DNA of 46,437 nucleotides from a bacterium (GCA_030429765.1 JAUIER010000003.1:208402-254838); one strand, 5' to 3'; shown: positions 34,930-44,481, numbered from the stretch's first letter. Translations and numbers: made by a program. Notes: generated from the sequence alone by a model not told the origin.

Positions 34930-36195
34930 ATGCTCAGCATTCTGTGTTTTATAACCCTCACACTTATTTGTCTTCTCGCGTATCGATTGATCGGTCGACA
35001 GCTGTTTTTAGCCGCCGGTATGGGTGTTGCCGCGGTGGCCGTCATTGAGCTGATCGTCTACGGATACTTTCTGATACTGATTGCCAAGGGGGCCTGCTTT
35101 TTTCTAATCGGAAATCAGCCGGACCTGGATGCCCTGATGAAATTACGGCTGAGCTATTCGACCTATTTCGTCCAAGCGCGGCCGGATATGGTGTATCACC
35201 TCGATGATGATCTCGGCTGGACCGTTGGAAAAAATAAGCGCACATCGATCTATCAGACCAATGCCCAGGGTATTCGCGCCAGCCGCGAGTATCCACTTAA
35301 ACCCGGGGCGTCCACGCTAAGGCTGGCCGCGTTCGGCGATTCATTTATATTCTGTGATCACGAGTCCAACCCCGATACTTGGACGGCTCAGTTGGAAGCG
35401 ATGGCCGGGAATCTTGAGGTGCTGAATTTTGGCGTCTCGGGCTACGGATTGGGGCAGAGCTATCTGCGGTATTTAAAGGATGGGCTGTCGTTTCAGCCGG
35501 ATATTATTTTGATCAACTACATCACGCTGAGCGGTCGAGATGAATTGGATGCGCGGCAGCTGGCTGAATCAAATAATCTCCGCCAGGCCCATTTTTATCG
35601 GCCTCAATTTTGGCTTCAGGATGGGATGGTGCGTTCCCGCGTGACGACACCATATGATCTGTTTGATCCGGCTTTCAGACAGCAGCATATCTACGGTCCG
35701 CTGGGAGTTGATGAACAGCAGGGAGTGTGGTCGTGGCCGATTTTTCGTTATTTGAACACCGGGCTGTTGATCAAGAACCGGCTGCTGCCTATGAAGCTGG
35801 TGGAATCAGCGGATGTCGCGTCAATGGCCGACAATCACGAGCTCAATCAAAAGATGTTGCAAAACCTGATCCAAACGGCCAAGGCCCAGGGAACATATGT
35901 GATATTCTTTTACGGTGCTCCCGTCGATGAGCTGCCGGAGGGGATACGCCGATTGCTCGTCGATTATCAGGAGCATGTGCTGTATGTGAATTCGTTGGCC
36001 GCGATCGATGCCCAATTGCCGCGGACGGATAAGGCGTACAAGAAAACCCTGCGGAATCATTCCGATCATTTTACGCCGGAGGGGAATTTGTACTATGCCC
36101 GGGCGGTGCTGGACGTCATCAAACAGCAGCGCTACAAACGTGGTACAATAGAATTTCGATTCGATTCAGACAAACAATCCTTTATCACCGAATAA
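34930..36195 (+). CDS. membrane-anchored SGNH/GDSL hydrolase-like protein
   Basis: A 421-residue protein. Two hydrophobic segments (about residues 1-18 and 24-60) anchor an extracytoplasmic domain. That domain has the SGNH blocks: FGDSFIF for the nucleophile Ser, NFGVSGYGLGQSY for the Gly block, an Asn in ILINYITLSGRDE and SDHFTPEGN for the catalytic Asp-x-x-His. Such proteins add or remove acyl groups on polysaccharides or lipids at the cell surface, for example in exopolysaccharide O-acetylation. The start codon lacks a clear ribosome site. recG begins 13 bases after the stop and is probably co-transcribed. The exact substrate is unknown. Confidence 0.75.
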   Translation: MLSILCFITLTLICLLAYRLIGRQLFLAAGMGVAAVAVIELIVYGYFLILIAKGACFFLIGNQPDLDALMKLRLSYSTYFVQARPDMVYHLDDDLGWTVGKNKRTSIYQTNAQGIRASREYPLKPGASTLRLAAFGDSFIFCDHESNPDTWTAQLEAMAGNLEVLNFGVSGYGLGQSYLRYLKDGLSFQPDIILINYITLSGRDELDARQLAESNNLRQAHFYRPQFWLQDGMVRSRVTTPYDLFDPAFRQQHIYGPLGVDEQQGVWSWPIFRYLNTGLLIKNRLLPMKLVESADVASMADNHELNQKMLQNLIQTAKAQGTYVIFFYGAPVDELPEGIRRLLVDYQEHVLYVNSLAAIDAQLPRTDKAYKKTLRNHSDHFTPEGNLYYARAVLDVIKQQRYKRGTIEFRFDSDKQSFITE

Positions 36196-36208
36196 GGTTC
36201 CATACGTT

Positions 36209-38293
36209 GTGAGCTCACTTCAGGATACATCCATTCAATTTGTCAAAGGTGTGGGGCCGGCCCGCAAGAAGTTATTCGCAAATCTCGGCGTTGAGACCAT
36301 CGAGGACCTGCTGTATTTTTTTCCGCGACGCTATGAAGATCGCCGCAACATGACGCCGATCGCTCAAGCCGTTGTCGGTGAATATCAGGCCATTTGCGGG
36401 ACCATTCAGAAGTGTTTATCCCGTAAGAGCTGGCACACCAAGAAACATCTGGCCGAGGTGACGGTGGATGACGGCACCGGACGCATTGTCTGCGTATGGT
36501 TTAATCAACCTTATCTGGACCGTTATTTTAAAGAAGGCAAGAAGGTCGTTTGTTACGGCAAAGTCGATCTCTATAAGAACAGGCTGCAGATCACCTCGCC
36601 GGATTACGAGGTCTTTGATACGTTGGAGGACGAGGAGCTGAATCTCAGTCGGATCGTTCCGGTGTATCCGCTGACCCGGGGGATGACGCAACGGTATATC
36701 CGTAAGATCATGCAGAGCTGTTTGGAGACATACCAAGATAGGCTTGAAGATGAGCTGCCGGTGGCCATCCGAAACAGGTATCGCTTGACCAATATCAAGA
36801 GTAGTATCCGTTCCCTTCATTTTCCGGAAACGCCGGAGGAACAAGAGGCGGCGATTGAGCGGATTTCATTTGAAGAGTTTTATTTCTTTCAGATATCGAT
36901 TATCCTGCGGCGGTTGAGTCTGACCCAGAAGCCGGGAATCCCGCATAAGATTTCAGATGCCCTCTGTCTGCGGTATATCGACGCATTTCCCTTTGATTTG
37001 ACCCGGGCGCAAAAACGCGTAATCCGCGAAATCCGGGAAGATATGCAGAAGCCGCGTCCGATGCTGCGCTTGCTGCAGGGTGATGTCGGCTGTGGCAAGA
37101 CCATTGTGGCGATTTTCGGGTGTCTGGCGGCATACAAAAATGGACATCAATCCGCGATCATGGCGCCGACCGAGATCCTTGCCCGGCAGCATTTCGCGAA
37201 TATCGAGCGGATGATCGCCGACGGACCGCTCAAAGGCATGCGGGCGGTATTGTTGGTGAGTCAGTATAAGAAGTCTGAACGTGACAAGATTCTCAAGGAA
37301 TTGGCGGACGGTCAGATTGATTTGGTGGTGGGGACGCACGCGCTGATTACCGACGACGTTACATTTAAAAAGTTGGGTTTCACGGTGATTGATGAGCAGC
37401 ATAAGTTCGGCGTGCGGCAGCGGGCGATCCTTGCGGAAAAGGGCGGCCATCCCGATGTGCTGATCATGACCGCGACCCCGATTCCCCGGACGCTTTGCAT
37501 CACATTGTACGGTGATTTGGATGTGTCGATTATTGATGAGGTGCCGGCCGGTCGGGGCAAGGTTGTCACGCGGCGATTCGGGCACGATGAGTCCCAACAA
37601 GTGTACCAGCTGGTCCGCAGCAAGATCAAAGAGGGGCGTCAGGCCTATATCGTCTACCCTATTATAGAGGAGTCGGAGACATTGGACCTCAAGGCGGCTC
37701 AAGAAATGTACCGGAATTTTAAGCGGACCGTGTTTAAAGATTTTCGGATTGAGTTGGTCCACGGTCAGCTCAAACAGGACCAGACGGCTGTGATCATGCA
37801 ACGGTTTAAGGATCATCAGATTGATATCCTGGTGGCGACCACAGTGCTTGAGGTGGGGGTTGACGTGGCAAATGCCAGTGTGATGGTGATCGAACATGCC
37901 GATCGTTTTGGCCTGGCGCAGCTGCATCAGTTGCGCGGACGAATTGGCCGCGGTGAGCATGATGCCGTGTGCCTACTGGTGACTGATCCCAAGACGGAAG
38001 ACGGGCAGAAGCGGATCAAGGCGATTTTATCAACGACCGATGGATTTAAGATCGCTCAGCATGATCTCGATATCCGCGGGCCGGGTAAGTTCTTTGGACG
38101 GCATCAGCACGGTTTGAATGAGCTCAAAGTGGCCAATCCTGCCACCCAATTGGATATATTGGAGGTGGCCCGCAAAGAGGCGGTGATGCTGACAGATGCC
38201 GATCCCACGCTTAAGAAGAAATCCAATCAATCTATCCGACGGACGGTCGCCCGTCGATATCCCACCTATCTGGCTATGGTTCAGGCTGGCTGA
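36209..38293 (+). CDS. recG: ATP-dependent DNA helicase RecG
   Basis: A 694-residue superfamily 2 helicase that regresses stalled replication forks and processes Holliday-type junctions. The N-terminal wedge/OB domain (about residues 1-180) contains FPRRYEDR, typical of RecG. The Walker A motif is LLQGDVGCGKT, the Walker B region is DEQHKFGVRQR (DEQH box), followed by TATPIPRT. The second helicase domain has VLEVGVDVANASVMVIEHADRFG (motif V, about residues 548-570) and QLHQLRGRIGRG. The length is normal. It starts with GTG; AAGG lies a little far upstream and translation may be coupled to the upstream SGNH gene. It ends 8 bases before the convergent DUF4197 gene. Confidence 0.97.
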   Translation: MSSLQDTSIQFVKGVGPARKKLFANLGVETIEDLLYFFPRRYEDRRNMTPIAQAVVGEYQAICGTIQKCLSRKSWHTKKHLAEVTVDDGTGRIVCVWFNQPYLDRYFKEGKKVVCYGKVDLYKNRLQITSPDYEVFDTLEDEELNLSRIVPVYPLTRGMTQRYIRKIMQSCLETYQDRLEDELPVAIRNRYRLTNIKSSIRSLHFPETPEEQEAAIERISFEEFYFFQISIILRRLSLTQKPGIPHKISDALCLRYIDAFPFDLTRAQKRVIREIREDMQKPRPMLRLLQGDVGCGKTIVAIFGCLAAYKNGHQSAIMAPTEILARQHFANIERMIADGPLKGMRAVLLVSQYKKSERDKILKELADGQIDLVVGTHALITDDVTFKKLGFTVIDEQHKFGVRQRAILAEKGGHPDVLIMTATPIPRTLCITLYGDLDVSIIDEVPAGRGKVVTRRFGHDESQQVYQLVRSKIKEGRQAYIVYPIIEESETLDLKAAQEMYRNFKRTVFKDFRIELVHGQLKQDQTAVIMQRFKDHQIDILVATTVLEVGVDVANASVMVIEHADRFGLAQLHQLRGRIGRGEHDAVCLLVTDPKTEDGQKRIKAILSTTDGFKIAQHDLDIRGPGKFFGRHQHGLNELKVANPATQLDILEVARKEAVMLTDADPTLKKKSNQSIRRTVARRYPTYLAMVQAG

Positions 38294-38301
38294 ATCCGGT
38301 T

Positions 38302-39054
38302 TTATTGGCCGAAGACTTCCTTAAGGACGTCTGTCACGCGGGCGGCCGGGTTGTTTCGGATCTTGGTTTCTTCCTGGGCCAATACATGAAACAGTCCATC
38401 GAGAGATTTGTGGACGACGTAATCATCAATGCTGGGGGCCGGTAATTTCTTGGAAAATGGGATGGCCTTGTATTTGGCCATCAGACTTTTGTATTGGGAG
38501 GTGACATCGTAATTGGATAGAGTTCGCTCGACGGTGGGTTTGAAGGCCGCGAACAATCGATCGTAGGCCTTATCCCGGAAGTAGTCCGTGGCGGCCGTAT
38601 CGCCGGCTTGATAGATCTTGACGGCATCGTCGAACGACATCTCAAAAAGTGAGTCCAAAAAGATATCCTGAGCCTGAGGCGCCGCTGCCTCGGCGGCCCG
38701 GTTCATGCCAAGGATGAAGGCGTCCAGTTGTTCATTCATACCGATCATCCGCAGGCCCTGGTCGAGCCGGCGTAATTTGTCGGGGAGCAGGAGCTTGATC
38801 TCGTCATTGGCAAAAAATCCATCGGTCCGGCCCACCGATTCAACGGCATTTTTAATGCCGACTTTCAAGGCTTCCTTGAGTCCTTCGCCGACGCGGGTTT
38901 GGCCTAGAGAAGCGGATTTGAGCGACTCAATATTTTCACTGCCCAGGGATTTGAGCCGGCTTTTGATCCAGTCAAGCTGGGCCAAGGCCGGTGAGGTCAG
39001 CAGGTGGAAGACGGTCAGTGTCATCATCAGAGTGATAGGGAAAAATTTGTTCAT
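38302..39054 (-). CDS. exported DUF4197-family protein
   Basis: A 250-residue protein with a signal peptide ending near residue 25 (SPALA). The mature part matches DUF4197: GEGLKEALKVGIKNAVESVG, NDEIKLLLPDKL, LGMNRAAEAAAPQAQDIFLD and SFDDAVKIYQAGDTAATDYF. Members are periplasmic or lipoprotein-like helical proteins with no proven function. AGGAG lies upstream of the start on the minus strand. It is transcribed toward recG and away from the OmcB-like gene, with 282 bases between the two divergent starts. Confidence 0.88.
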   Translation of the reverse strand: MNKFFPITLMMTLTVFHLLTSPALAQLDWIKSRLKSLGSENIESLKSASLGQTRVGEGLKEALKVGIKNAVESVGRTDGFFANDEIKLLLPDKLRRLDQGLRMIGMNEQLDAFILGMNRAAEAAAPQAQDIFLDSLFEMSFDDAVKIYQAGDTAATDYFRDKAYDRLFAAFKPTVERTLSNYDVTSQYKSLMAKYKAIPFSKKLPAPSIDDYVVHKSLDGLFHVLAQEETKIRNNPAARVTDVLKEVFGQ

Positions 39055-39239
39055 TTGAGCTCCTTAAGTGAAATTTTGATCCTACCGAAATTGTAACATA
39101 ACTGCTTGAAAATACATTGAATTTTGTTTACAATACCGAAATATTTTTGAGAATTACGAAAGTTTCTCAGGGTTTGCAGCATAAAAAATTTGTATTCAAA
39201 TTTGTCACAGAATGTTGGAGTTCGATCGTAAATTACTAT

Positions 39240-39268
39240 TTGACATTTGATTACAAAATTGTTACCAT
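39240..39268 (+). promoter_or_regulatory. promoter of the first OmcB-like gene
   Basis: TTGACA (39240-39245), 17-base spacer, TACCAT (39263-39268). The surrounding region 39060-39336 is rich in A and T. The transcript leader would be about 60 bases, ending in AAGGAGGAG before the ATG. The same architecture precedes the paralogue at 41096. Confidence 0.7.
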
Positions 39269-39336
39269 GAGTTACTTTTTGTCCAATATAGATTATTTCG
39301 AATCAAATCAACGTAAATTGTATTAAGGAGGAGAAA

Positions 39337-40971
39337 ATGAAACACGGCTTTTTAGTTGCAAAACTAACGGTCGCAGCGGCTCTTATTGCCAGCCTGAGTG
39401 TTTCTCCGGTTTCTGCTGATGAAATTGGTGGGGTCGAGGGTTACACAGGCGAATTTCAGCCGGTGACAACGCGATTGGACGTTCCAAAGTCAAAACGAAT
39501 GCCTGTCAAAAAGAGCTCAATGAAGGCAGCTCCAAAGAAGATGTATAAAAAGAGAGCAACAGCTCCACGGCCATCTTCAGGTTGGACAAAATCTTCAATT
39601 GCCTACCCGACAGGGAAAGTCAGCACAAGCTCTCTGTTAATCGAGAAAATGTGTCCGGCAACCGTTCGTCTTGGAAAGCCATACGAATGTACTATTAAGG
39701 TAACAAACCTTACGGACCTTAGCCTGTCGGACGTACAAGTCCACGAAGCACTTCCAGGCGGGTTTCAATTGGCCGGTGCCGAGCCAAATTTCACAAATCG
39801 CTCTGGAAACAAAGCGACATGGAATCTTGGAACAATGGAACCAAACCAGACTACGATCATCAAGATCAAGGGGCAGGCCAATTCAAAATCAGATCTGCTT
39901 TGCTGTACTTCAGCCGACTACTCAAATCCAGCGCTATGTTTGAACACAGATGTAGTTCAGCCGGCATTGGCTCTTGAGTGTAGCGCTCCAGCCCAAGTCA
40001 CAGCTTGTGAAAGAATTCCTCTAGAATACGTAGTTAAGAACACAGGTGACAGCACACTTACAGATGTAACTGTTAAGGGTGCATTGCCAAATGGTGTTGT
40101 CAGTTCTTCAGGTGGAAGCACAGTCGACCTAAGAGTCGGAACACTGGCTCCAGGTGAAGCCAAGCGAGTAGTCGCTTACGGACAAGCCAAGGATGTCGGA
40201 TCATACACGTTCAAGGGTGACGCGATGAGCTCAGACGTAGCCGCAACTTGTGGCGCGAAGACAACTCGAGTCGTTAAGCCAGGTCTGAACGTAACAACAA
40301 GTATTGACCGCAGCCAGGTCTACATTGGACGACCATTGACGTGTACAGTTAACGTCAAGAACACAAGCAACACAGACGCGACAGGAACATCATTGATGGC
40401 AAAAGTATCATCAGCCAGTGTTCAGTCAGCCAGCGATGGCGGACGCGTGTCTGGTAACTCAGCGGCTTGGAACATCGGTACATTGAAAGCCGGTGAAAGC
40501 AAGTCATACAGTGTCAAGGCAGCAACATCTGCGGCAGGGCAAGCGGTATGTGAGGCGACAGCGAATGCATCTTGTGCATCAGCGGTCAGCTCACAAGCCA
40601 AGGCATCTGTAACAGGTATTCCGGCCCTATTGCTGGAAGTTGTCGACGTTTCTGACCCGGTTGAAGTTGGTGCTTCAGAGACGTACATCATTACAGTTAC
40701 AAACCAGGGAACAGCGACGGCCCGAAACATCAAGGTCAAGACTGTATTGGAAGGCATGAAATACGTGTCTGACGCTGGACCAACCCGTGGTTCTGTAAGC
40801 GGAAACACTATCACATTCGCGCCATTGGCCACACTAGCGCCAAAGCAAAGAGCTGAGTGGAGTATCAAGACAATCGGTCAAAAAGCCGGTGACTTGCGTA
40901 CCCGCGTATCTCTTGAAAGTGATGACCTAGAACGTTCAGTTGACGAAACAGAGTCAACCCACGTCTATTAA
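39337..40971 (+). CDS. OmcB-like cysteine-rich envelope protein with DUF11 repeats (paralogue 1)
   Basis: A 544-residue exported protein; signal peptide about residues 1-27 (VSA). A basic linker rich in Lys, Pro and Ser follows (about residues 45-85), then four tandem DUF11-type beta domains. The C terminus matches chlamydial OmcB closely: ITVTNQGTATARNI, GPTRGSVSGNTITF and a final ETESTHVY against TENTHIY in OmcB as I remember it. I count 11 cysteines, including a CC pair. In Chlamydia such proteins are disulfide-linked in the outer envelope and partly replace peptidoglycan as support. The strong AGGAGGAG site, own promoter and own terminator suggest an abundant structural protein. Confidence 0.88.
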   Translation: MKHGFLVAKLTVAAALIASLSVSPVSADEIGGVEGYTGEFQPVTTRLDVPKSKRMPVKKSSMKAAPKKMYKKRATAPRPSSGWTKSSIAYPTGKVSTSSLLIEKMCPATVRLGKPYECTIKVTNLTDLSLSDVQVHEALPGGFQLAGAEPNFTNRSGNKATWNLGTMEPNQTTIIKIKGQANSKSDLLCCTSADYSNPALCLNTDVVQPALALECSAPAQVTACERIPLEYVVKNTGDSTLTDVTVKGALPNGVVSSSGGSTVDLRVGTLAPGEAKRVVAYGQAKDVGSYTFKGDAMSSDVAATCGAKTTRVVKPGLNVTTSIDRSQVYIGRPLTCTVNVKNTSNTDATGTSLMAKVSSASVQSASDGGRVSGNSAAWNIGTLKAGESKSYSVKAATSAAGQAVCEATANASCASAVSSQAKASVTGIPALLLEVVDVSDPVEVGASETYIITVTNQGTATARNIKVKTVLEGMKYVSDAGPTRGSVSGNTITFAPLATLAPKQRAEWSIKTIGQKAGDLRTRVSLESDDLERSVDETESTHVY

Positions 40972-40993
40972 TCCGCACTTGAAATAGATGAGC

Positions 40994-41036
40994 AGAAGCC
41001 TGCTTGGGATATATCCCAGGCAGGCTTCTTTTTTGT
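40994..41036 (+). terminator. terminator after OmcB-like gene 1
   Basis: A 16-bp stem (40994-41009 with 41014-41029, one G-U) on a 4-base loop, followed by a T-run. Confidence 0.95.
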
Positions 41037-41095
41037 CCTTTTTTGCACAAATATAGGAAAAATAGCGATGTCCTAGTATGGACTAGTTTGTCATA

Positions 41096-41124
41096 TTGAC
41101 ATCTTGATAGGTTAGTTGTACATT
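41096..41124 (+). promoter_or_regulatory. promoter of the second OmcB-like gene
   Basis: TTGACA (41096-41101), 17-base spacer, TACATT (41119-41124). It sits between the terminator of the first paralogue and the start of the second. Confidence 0.7.
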
Positions 41125-41192
41125 TACTAACATATATCAATTTGAGACACACCAATATACACCAAACGAAGTTTACAACCAAGAAGGGGAAA

Positions 41193-42737
41193 ATGATGAT
41201 TAAGAGGATCGCCACACTCACACTTATGGCAATGTTCGCATTTGCCAACCACACGCTTGCCTACGACGGATCATACGGATCGACTACAGTGGACAGTTCA
41301 GGTTACACCATGAGTTCTGTAAGCTCATCGGACCTAGAACCGGGATATGTCAAGACATCCCGAGCATTCCCAACCGGACGCGAAAGTTCAAGCGCGGTAC
41401 TGCTTGAGAAGCACTTTCCGGAAAAAGGCCGTGTTGGAAAGGATTTCACCTACATGATCGAGGTGACAAATTTAACTTCTGGACAGCTGGAAGGCGTTAA
41501 AGTCACAGAAGACATGCCAGACAATTTCTCTATCACAGCGTCTGAGCCTGAAGTAACCAACAAGCTATCCGGCAAAGCAACATGGGAATTGGGTACGTTA
41601 GAAGCTAATGCCACAAAGATTATCAAGGTAACCGGCCAAGCGTATGACAAAAAGAGTTCTCCTTGCTGTGCTGAAGTGGAATACGAGCTTCCGGCTCTAT
41701 GCCACAAGACAATTCTTGAAGAACCGGCTGTGGCCCTTCAATTGAACGCACCGGCTGAAATTCTTGCTTGTGACTTGATCGAGTTGGAATATGTGGTCAA
41801 GAATACAGGGGATAGCTTCCTTAACACGTTGGACATCTCCAGCGAATTGCCGAAGGGTGTTGTGACATCAAGCGGTACGGAAACGGTCAACCTGAGCGTT
41901 AATTCACTAGCGGCCGGCGAATCGCAAACTGTCAAGGTACTTGTGCAGGCTGAAGAGCCGGGACAATACCGGTTCAGCGGTGCCGTCAAAGGCGAAGATG
42001 TATCAGCCAAATCAAAAGTTCAATACACCAAAGTTGTCAAGCCAAAGGTATCGGTTGATATCAAGACCAAACGTAACAAGCAGTACATCGGTCGAAACAT
42101 TGACTATACCATCGAGGTTAAGAATACATCCGATGTCGATGCGGACGCGACAATGGTTGTGGCGGAAATTCCAGCGAACACAATGTTCGTGTCAGCCAGT
42201 GACGAAGGTCGATTGGTCGAGGACATTGTCGGATGGGAAGTTGGAACGCTTAAATCATACGAATCCAAAAAGTTGGATTTGGTCTTGAAGTCAGTAAGCA
42301 AGGGAACGGCCCGCGCCAAGGTTGGTGTTCAGGCTGCATGTTGCGATTCAAAGACAGATACGGTTGAGACTGAACTAGTCGGTATCCCGGCCTTGTTGCT
42401 TGAGGTAATCGACCTTGTTGATCCGATCGAAGTCGGCGAAGAAGAAACATACGTAATCAAAGTTACAAACCAGGGTACAGCGGATGCGACGAATGTCAGT
42501 ATCTCAGCCAAGTTTGACGGAATGGAATATGTGTCTGATTCAGGTCAAACGCAGGGTAATGTTACTGGAACCACGATCAAATTCGACGCGGTGAAGGCAT
42601 TAGGCCCGAAAGAAAGCGTATCATGGAATGTGAAAGTCAAAGGAAAACGCGAAGGTGACCTTCGATTCAGAGTATCGTTAACTAGTTCAGAGTTGACAGA
42701 TTCTGTAGAAGAAGAAGAGTCGACATTCGTTTATTAA
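41193..42737 (+). CDS. OmcB-like envelope protein with DUF11 repeats (paralogue 2)
   Basis: A 514-residue paralogue of the upstream gene, matching it end to end: signal peptide about residues 1-23 (TLA), RAFPTGRESSSAVLLEKHFP, the conserved SPCCAEVEYELPALC, GIPALLLEVIDLVDPIEVG and a C-terminal EEESTFVY. It lacks the basic Lys/Pro linker and has only 6 cysteines, against 11 in its neighbour. The CC pair and the LC of the same domain are kept. An open frame extends back to a TTG at 41142, but AAGGGGAA sits before ATG 41193 and the signal peptide begins there. ATG 41196 is equally possible. It has its own promoter and terminator. Confidence 0.87.
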   Translation: MMIKRIATLTLMAMFAFANHTLAYDGSYGSTTVDSSGYTMSSVSSSDLEPGYVKTSRAFPTGRESSSAVLLEKHFPEKGRVGKDFTYMIEVTNLTSGQLEGVKVTEDMPDNFSITASEPEVTNKLSGKATWELGTLEANATKIIKVTGQAYDKKSSPCCAEVEYELPALCHKTILEEPAVALQLNAPAEILACDLIELEYVVKNTGDSFLNTLDISSELPKGVVTSSGTETVNLSVNSLAAGESQTVKVLVQAEEPGQYRFSGAVKGEDVSAKSKVQYTKVVKPKVSVDIKTKRNKQYIGRNIDYTIEVKNTSDVDADATMVVAEIPANTMFVSASDEGRLVEDIVGWEVGTLKSYESKKLDLVLKSVSKGTARAKVGVQAACCDSKTDTVETELVGIPALLLEVIDLVDPIEVGEEETYVIKVTNQGTADATNVSISAKFDGMEYVSDSGQTQGNVTGTTIKFDAVKALGPKESVSWNVKVKGKREGDLRFRVSLTSSELTDSVEEEESTFVY

Positions 42738-42764
42738 TAGACGATCTACACAGGTAGATTCACA

Positions 42765-42806
42765 AAAAAGACGGTTTACATTAATTTGTAAACCGTCTTT
42801 TTTTAG
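42765..42806 (+). terminator. terminator after OmcB-like gene 2
   Basis: A 17-bp stem (42765-42781 with 42788-42804) whose outer A and T runs also form the T-tract. It could work in both directions. Confidence 0.95.
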
Positions 42807-42868
42807 CATGTCAAAGGCCGAATGGTCCGACTTGAATTCCAGTCGAAATTGCTGTAGACTAACCACTT

Positions 42869-43423
42869 ATGAAAATTCACGCAGGACAGTACAAGGGGCG
42901 TAATTTTTATCGGCCCGAGGGCATTCGGCCCACGCAGAGCATCGTGACCAAGTCATTGTTCGATATGCTCGGACAGGATCTGGATGGAATCATGTTCCTG
43001 GACCTGTTTGCCGGTTCGGGATCGGTGGGGCTGGAGGCTCTTTCACGCGGCGCGCGCCATTGCACATTTGTCGAAAAAGACCCGAAATGCGCGGCGGTGA
43101 TCCGTCAGAATGTGGAACTCCTTGATATCGAAAATTACAGTTTGCTCAACAGTGACGCCTTCGCTACGATCAAACATCTGTCGTCGAGGCAGGAGACGTA
43201 TGATGTGGTCTATATTGACCCTCCATATGGGCGGGACCTGGCCAAAAAGTCCTTGAAAACGCTAATGGCCTATGATATATTACAGCCCGCCTCACTTGTC
43301 ATTTTGAAGCATGAAAAGCAGGAAGTTTTACCTCCGCAAGCGGGACGATTGAAGCAAATTCGCTCCAAACGCTACGGGGGGACATTGTTGAGTATATATC
43401 AGATAGTCGAAGGTGATTCGTAA
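42869..43423 (+). CDS. rsmD: 16S rRNA (guanine966-N2)-methyltransferase RsmD
   Basis: A 184-residue SAM-dependent methyltransferase that modifies G966 of 16S rRNA during small-subunit assembly. It shows the N-terminal GQYKGR and RPTQSIVTKSLFDML blocks of RsmD, the SAM site LDLFAGSGSVGLEALSRGA, and the N-methyltransferase motif DPPYG. The length fits the family. It lies 19 bases upstream of coaD, a pairing seen in many bacteria. Confidence 0.95.
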   Translation: MKIHAGQYKGRNFYRPEGIRPTQSIVTKSLFDMLGQDLDGIMFLDLFAGSGSVGLEALSRGARHCTFVEKDPKCAAVIRQNVELLDIENYSLLNSDAFATIKHLSSRQETYDVVYIDPPYGRDLAKKSLKTLMAYDILQPASLVILKHEKQEVLPPQAGRLKQIRSKRYGGTLLSIYQIVEGDS

Positions 43424-43442
43424 GTTATTGCAGGAGTAATGG

Positions 43443-43946
43443 ATGAGTCGAGTAGCGCTTTACCCGGGCAGTTTTGACCCGGTGACCTATGGGCATATAG
43501 ATTTGATTACCCGGGCCTCACGTATTTTCGACAAAATTATTGTTGCGGCCGCCGAGGATACGCAGAAACGGACCTTGTTTACATGTGCCGAGCGCGTCGA
43601 AATGCTGACGGACGTGACACGGGACATCCCCAATATCGAAGTGGTGGCGTTTAAAGGGCTGGTTGTGGATTATGCTCAGGATCGCGGTGTAAATGTCTTA
43701 TTGCGCGGATTACGGATGATCAGTGATTTCGAATTTGAGCTTCAGATGGCGCTGACAAATCGCCGATTGAATGAAAAAATTGAGACGCTCTTCCTGATGC
43801 CGTCTGAAGGCCATTCATTTGTTTCGTCGACCCTGTTAAAAGAGGCGGCCAGCCTGGGAGCGGACACATCATCGTTTGTCCCGCCGTCGGTCAATCAACG
43901 GCTTAAGGATAAACTGGCTGAACAGCAAAACTCGGCGGTATCGTAA
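43443..43946 (+). CDS. coaD: phosphopantetheine adenylyltransferase CoaD
   Basis: A 167-residue nucleotidyltransferase making dephospho-CoA from ATP and 4'-phosphopantetheine, the penultimate step of CoA synthesis. The start YPGSFDPVTYGHIDLI holds the TxGH-type motif. LLRGLRMISDFEFELQMALTN and the C-terminal SFVSSTLLKEAA (ISSTxVKE motif) are diagnostic. GGAGTAATGG lies ahead of the ATG. CoA made here ultimately feeds the ACP arms of both fatty acid and polyketide synthases, but the gene is housekeeping. Confidence 0.97.
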   Translation: MSRVALYPGSFDPVTYGHIDLITRASRIFDKIIVAAAEDTQKRTLFTCAERVEMLTDVTRDIPNIEVVAFKGLVVDYAQDRGVNVLLRGLRMISDFEFELQMALTNRRLNEKIETLFLMPSEGHSFVSSTLLKEAASLGADTSSFVPPSVNQRLKDKLAEQQNSAVS

Positions 43947-43966
43947 CGATTTGTCGGTGGTAAGAG

Positions 43967-44419
43967 ATGGAAAAGATAAAAGTTCGGGATATCCGTGAAG
44001 GCGGTATCCGGATCGAGGATACGATTGATCCGTCGATATTTGAATTAACACAGCAGGATTACTTACAGCTTATCCAGCCCGTCAGCGTTAAGGCCCGGCT
44101 GAGAAAGTTCGAGACAACGGTGCTGACCGAAATTGATGTCGCGACGCGTTTCACTTGCAAGTGTTATCGAACGCTCGAACAGTTGGAGCGGGATTGGAGC
44201 GACAGTTTCACGCTCGACTACGAATTGGAACCGCAGCAGGAAGAGCTGGATCTTCAAGACGATATCCGTCAGGAGATTATTCTTCGGCTGCCGACGAGAG
44301 TGTTGAGTGATAAGGCAGACGAAAAGGTTGAGGTTGCGGAGACCGCGTCGACGGAAGACGAAGATGAGCGTCCGGACAACACGTATCGTCCGTTCGAAGG
44401 TTTAAAAGATTTAGAGTAA
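43967..44419 (+). CDS. YceD/DUF177-family protein
   Basis: A 150-residue acidic protein at the usual place of the YceD (DUF177) family, just before rpmF. The core is CKCYRTLEQLERDWSDSF, the family's C-x-R-C region in modified form (CKCYR), followed by DYELEPQQEELDLQDDIRQEIILRLPTR (about residues 84-111), the expected nucleic-acid-binding or 23S-related segment. Members are implicated in 23S rRNA accumulation. The C-terminal region is very rich in Glu and Asp. GTAAGAGATGG precedes the start. Confidence 0.85.
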   Translation: MEKIKVRDIREGGIRIEDTIDPSIFELTQQDYLQLIQPVSVKARLRKFETTVLTEIDVATRFTCKCYRTLEQLERDWSDSFTLDYELEPQQEELDLQDDIRQEIILRLPTRVLSDKADEKVEVAETASTEDEDERPDNTYRPFEGLKDLE

Positions 44420-44481
44420 ATCAGCTATTATCAGGGAACAGGTTGCTATTTTCCAATATGCAGCATAAACAGGAGTAAATC

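Noticed and set aside
36953-37960. 335-codon minus-strand open frame
   Set aside because: It is antisense to recG, which is fully conserved; the frame reflects codon bias of the sense strand.
39117-39326. 69-codon open frame before the first OmcB-like gene
   Set aside because: It has no ribosome site, overlaps the promoter at 39240-39268 and has AT-driven composition.
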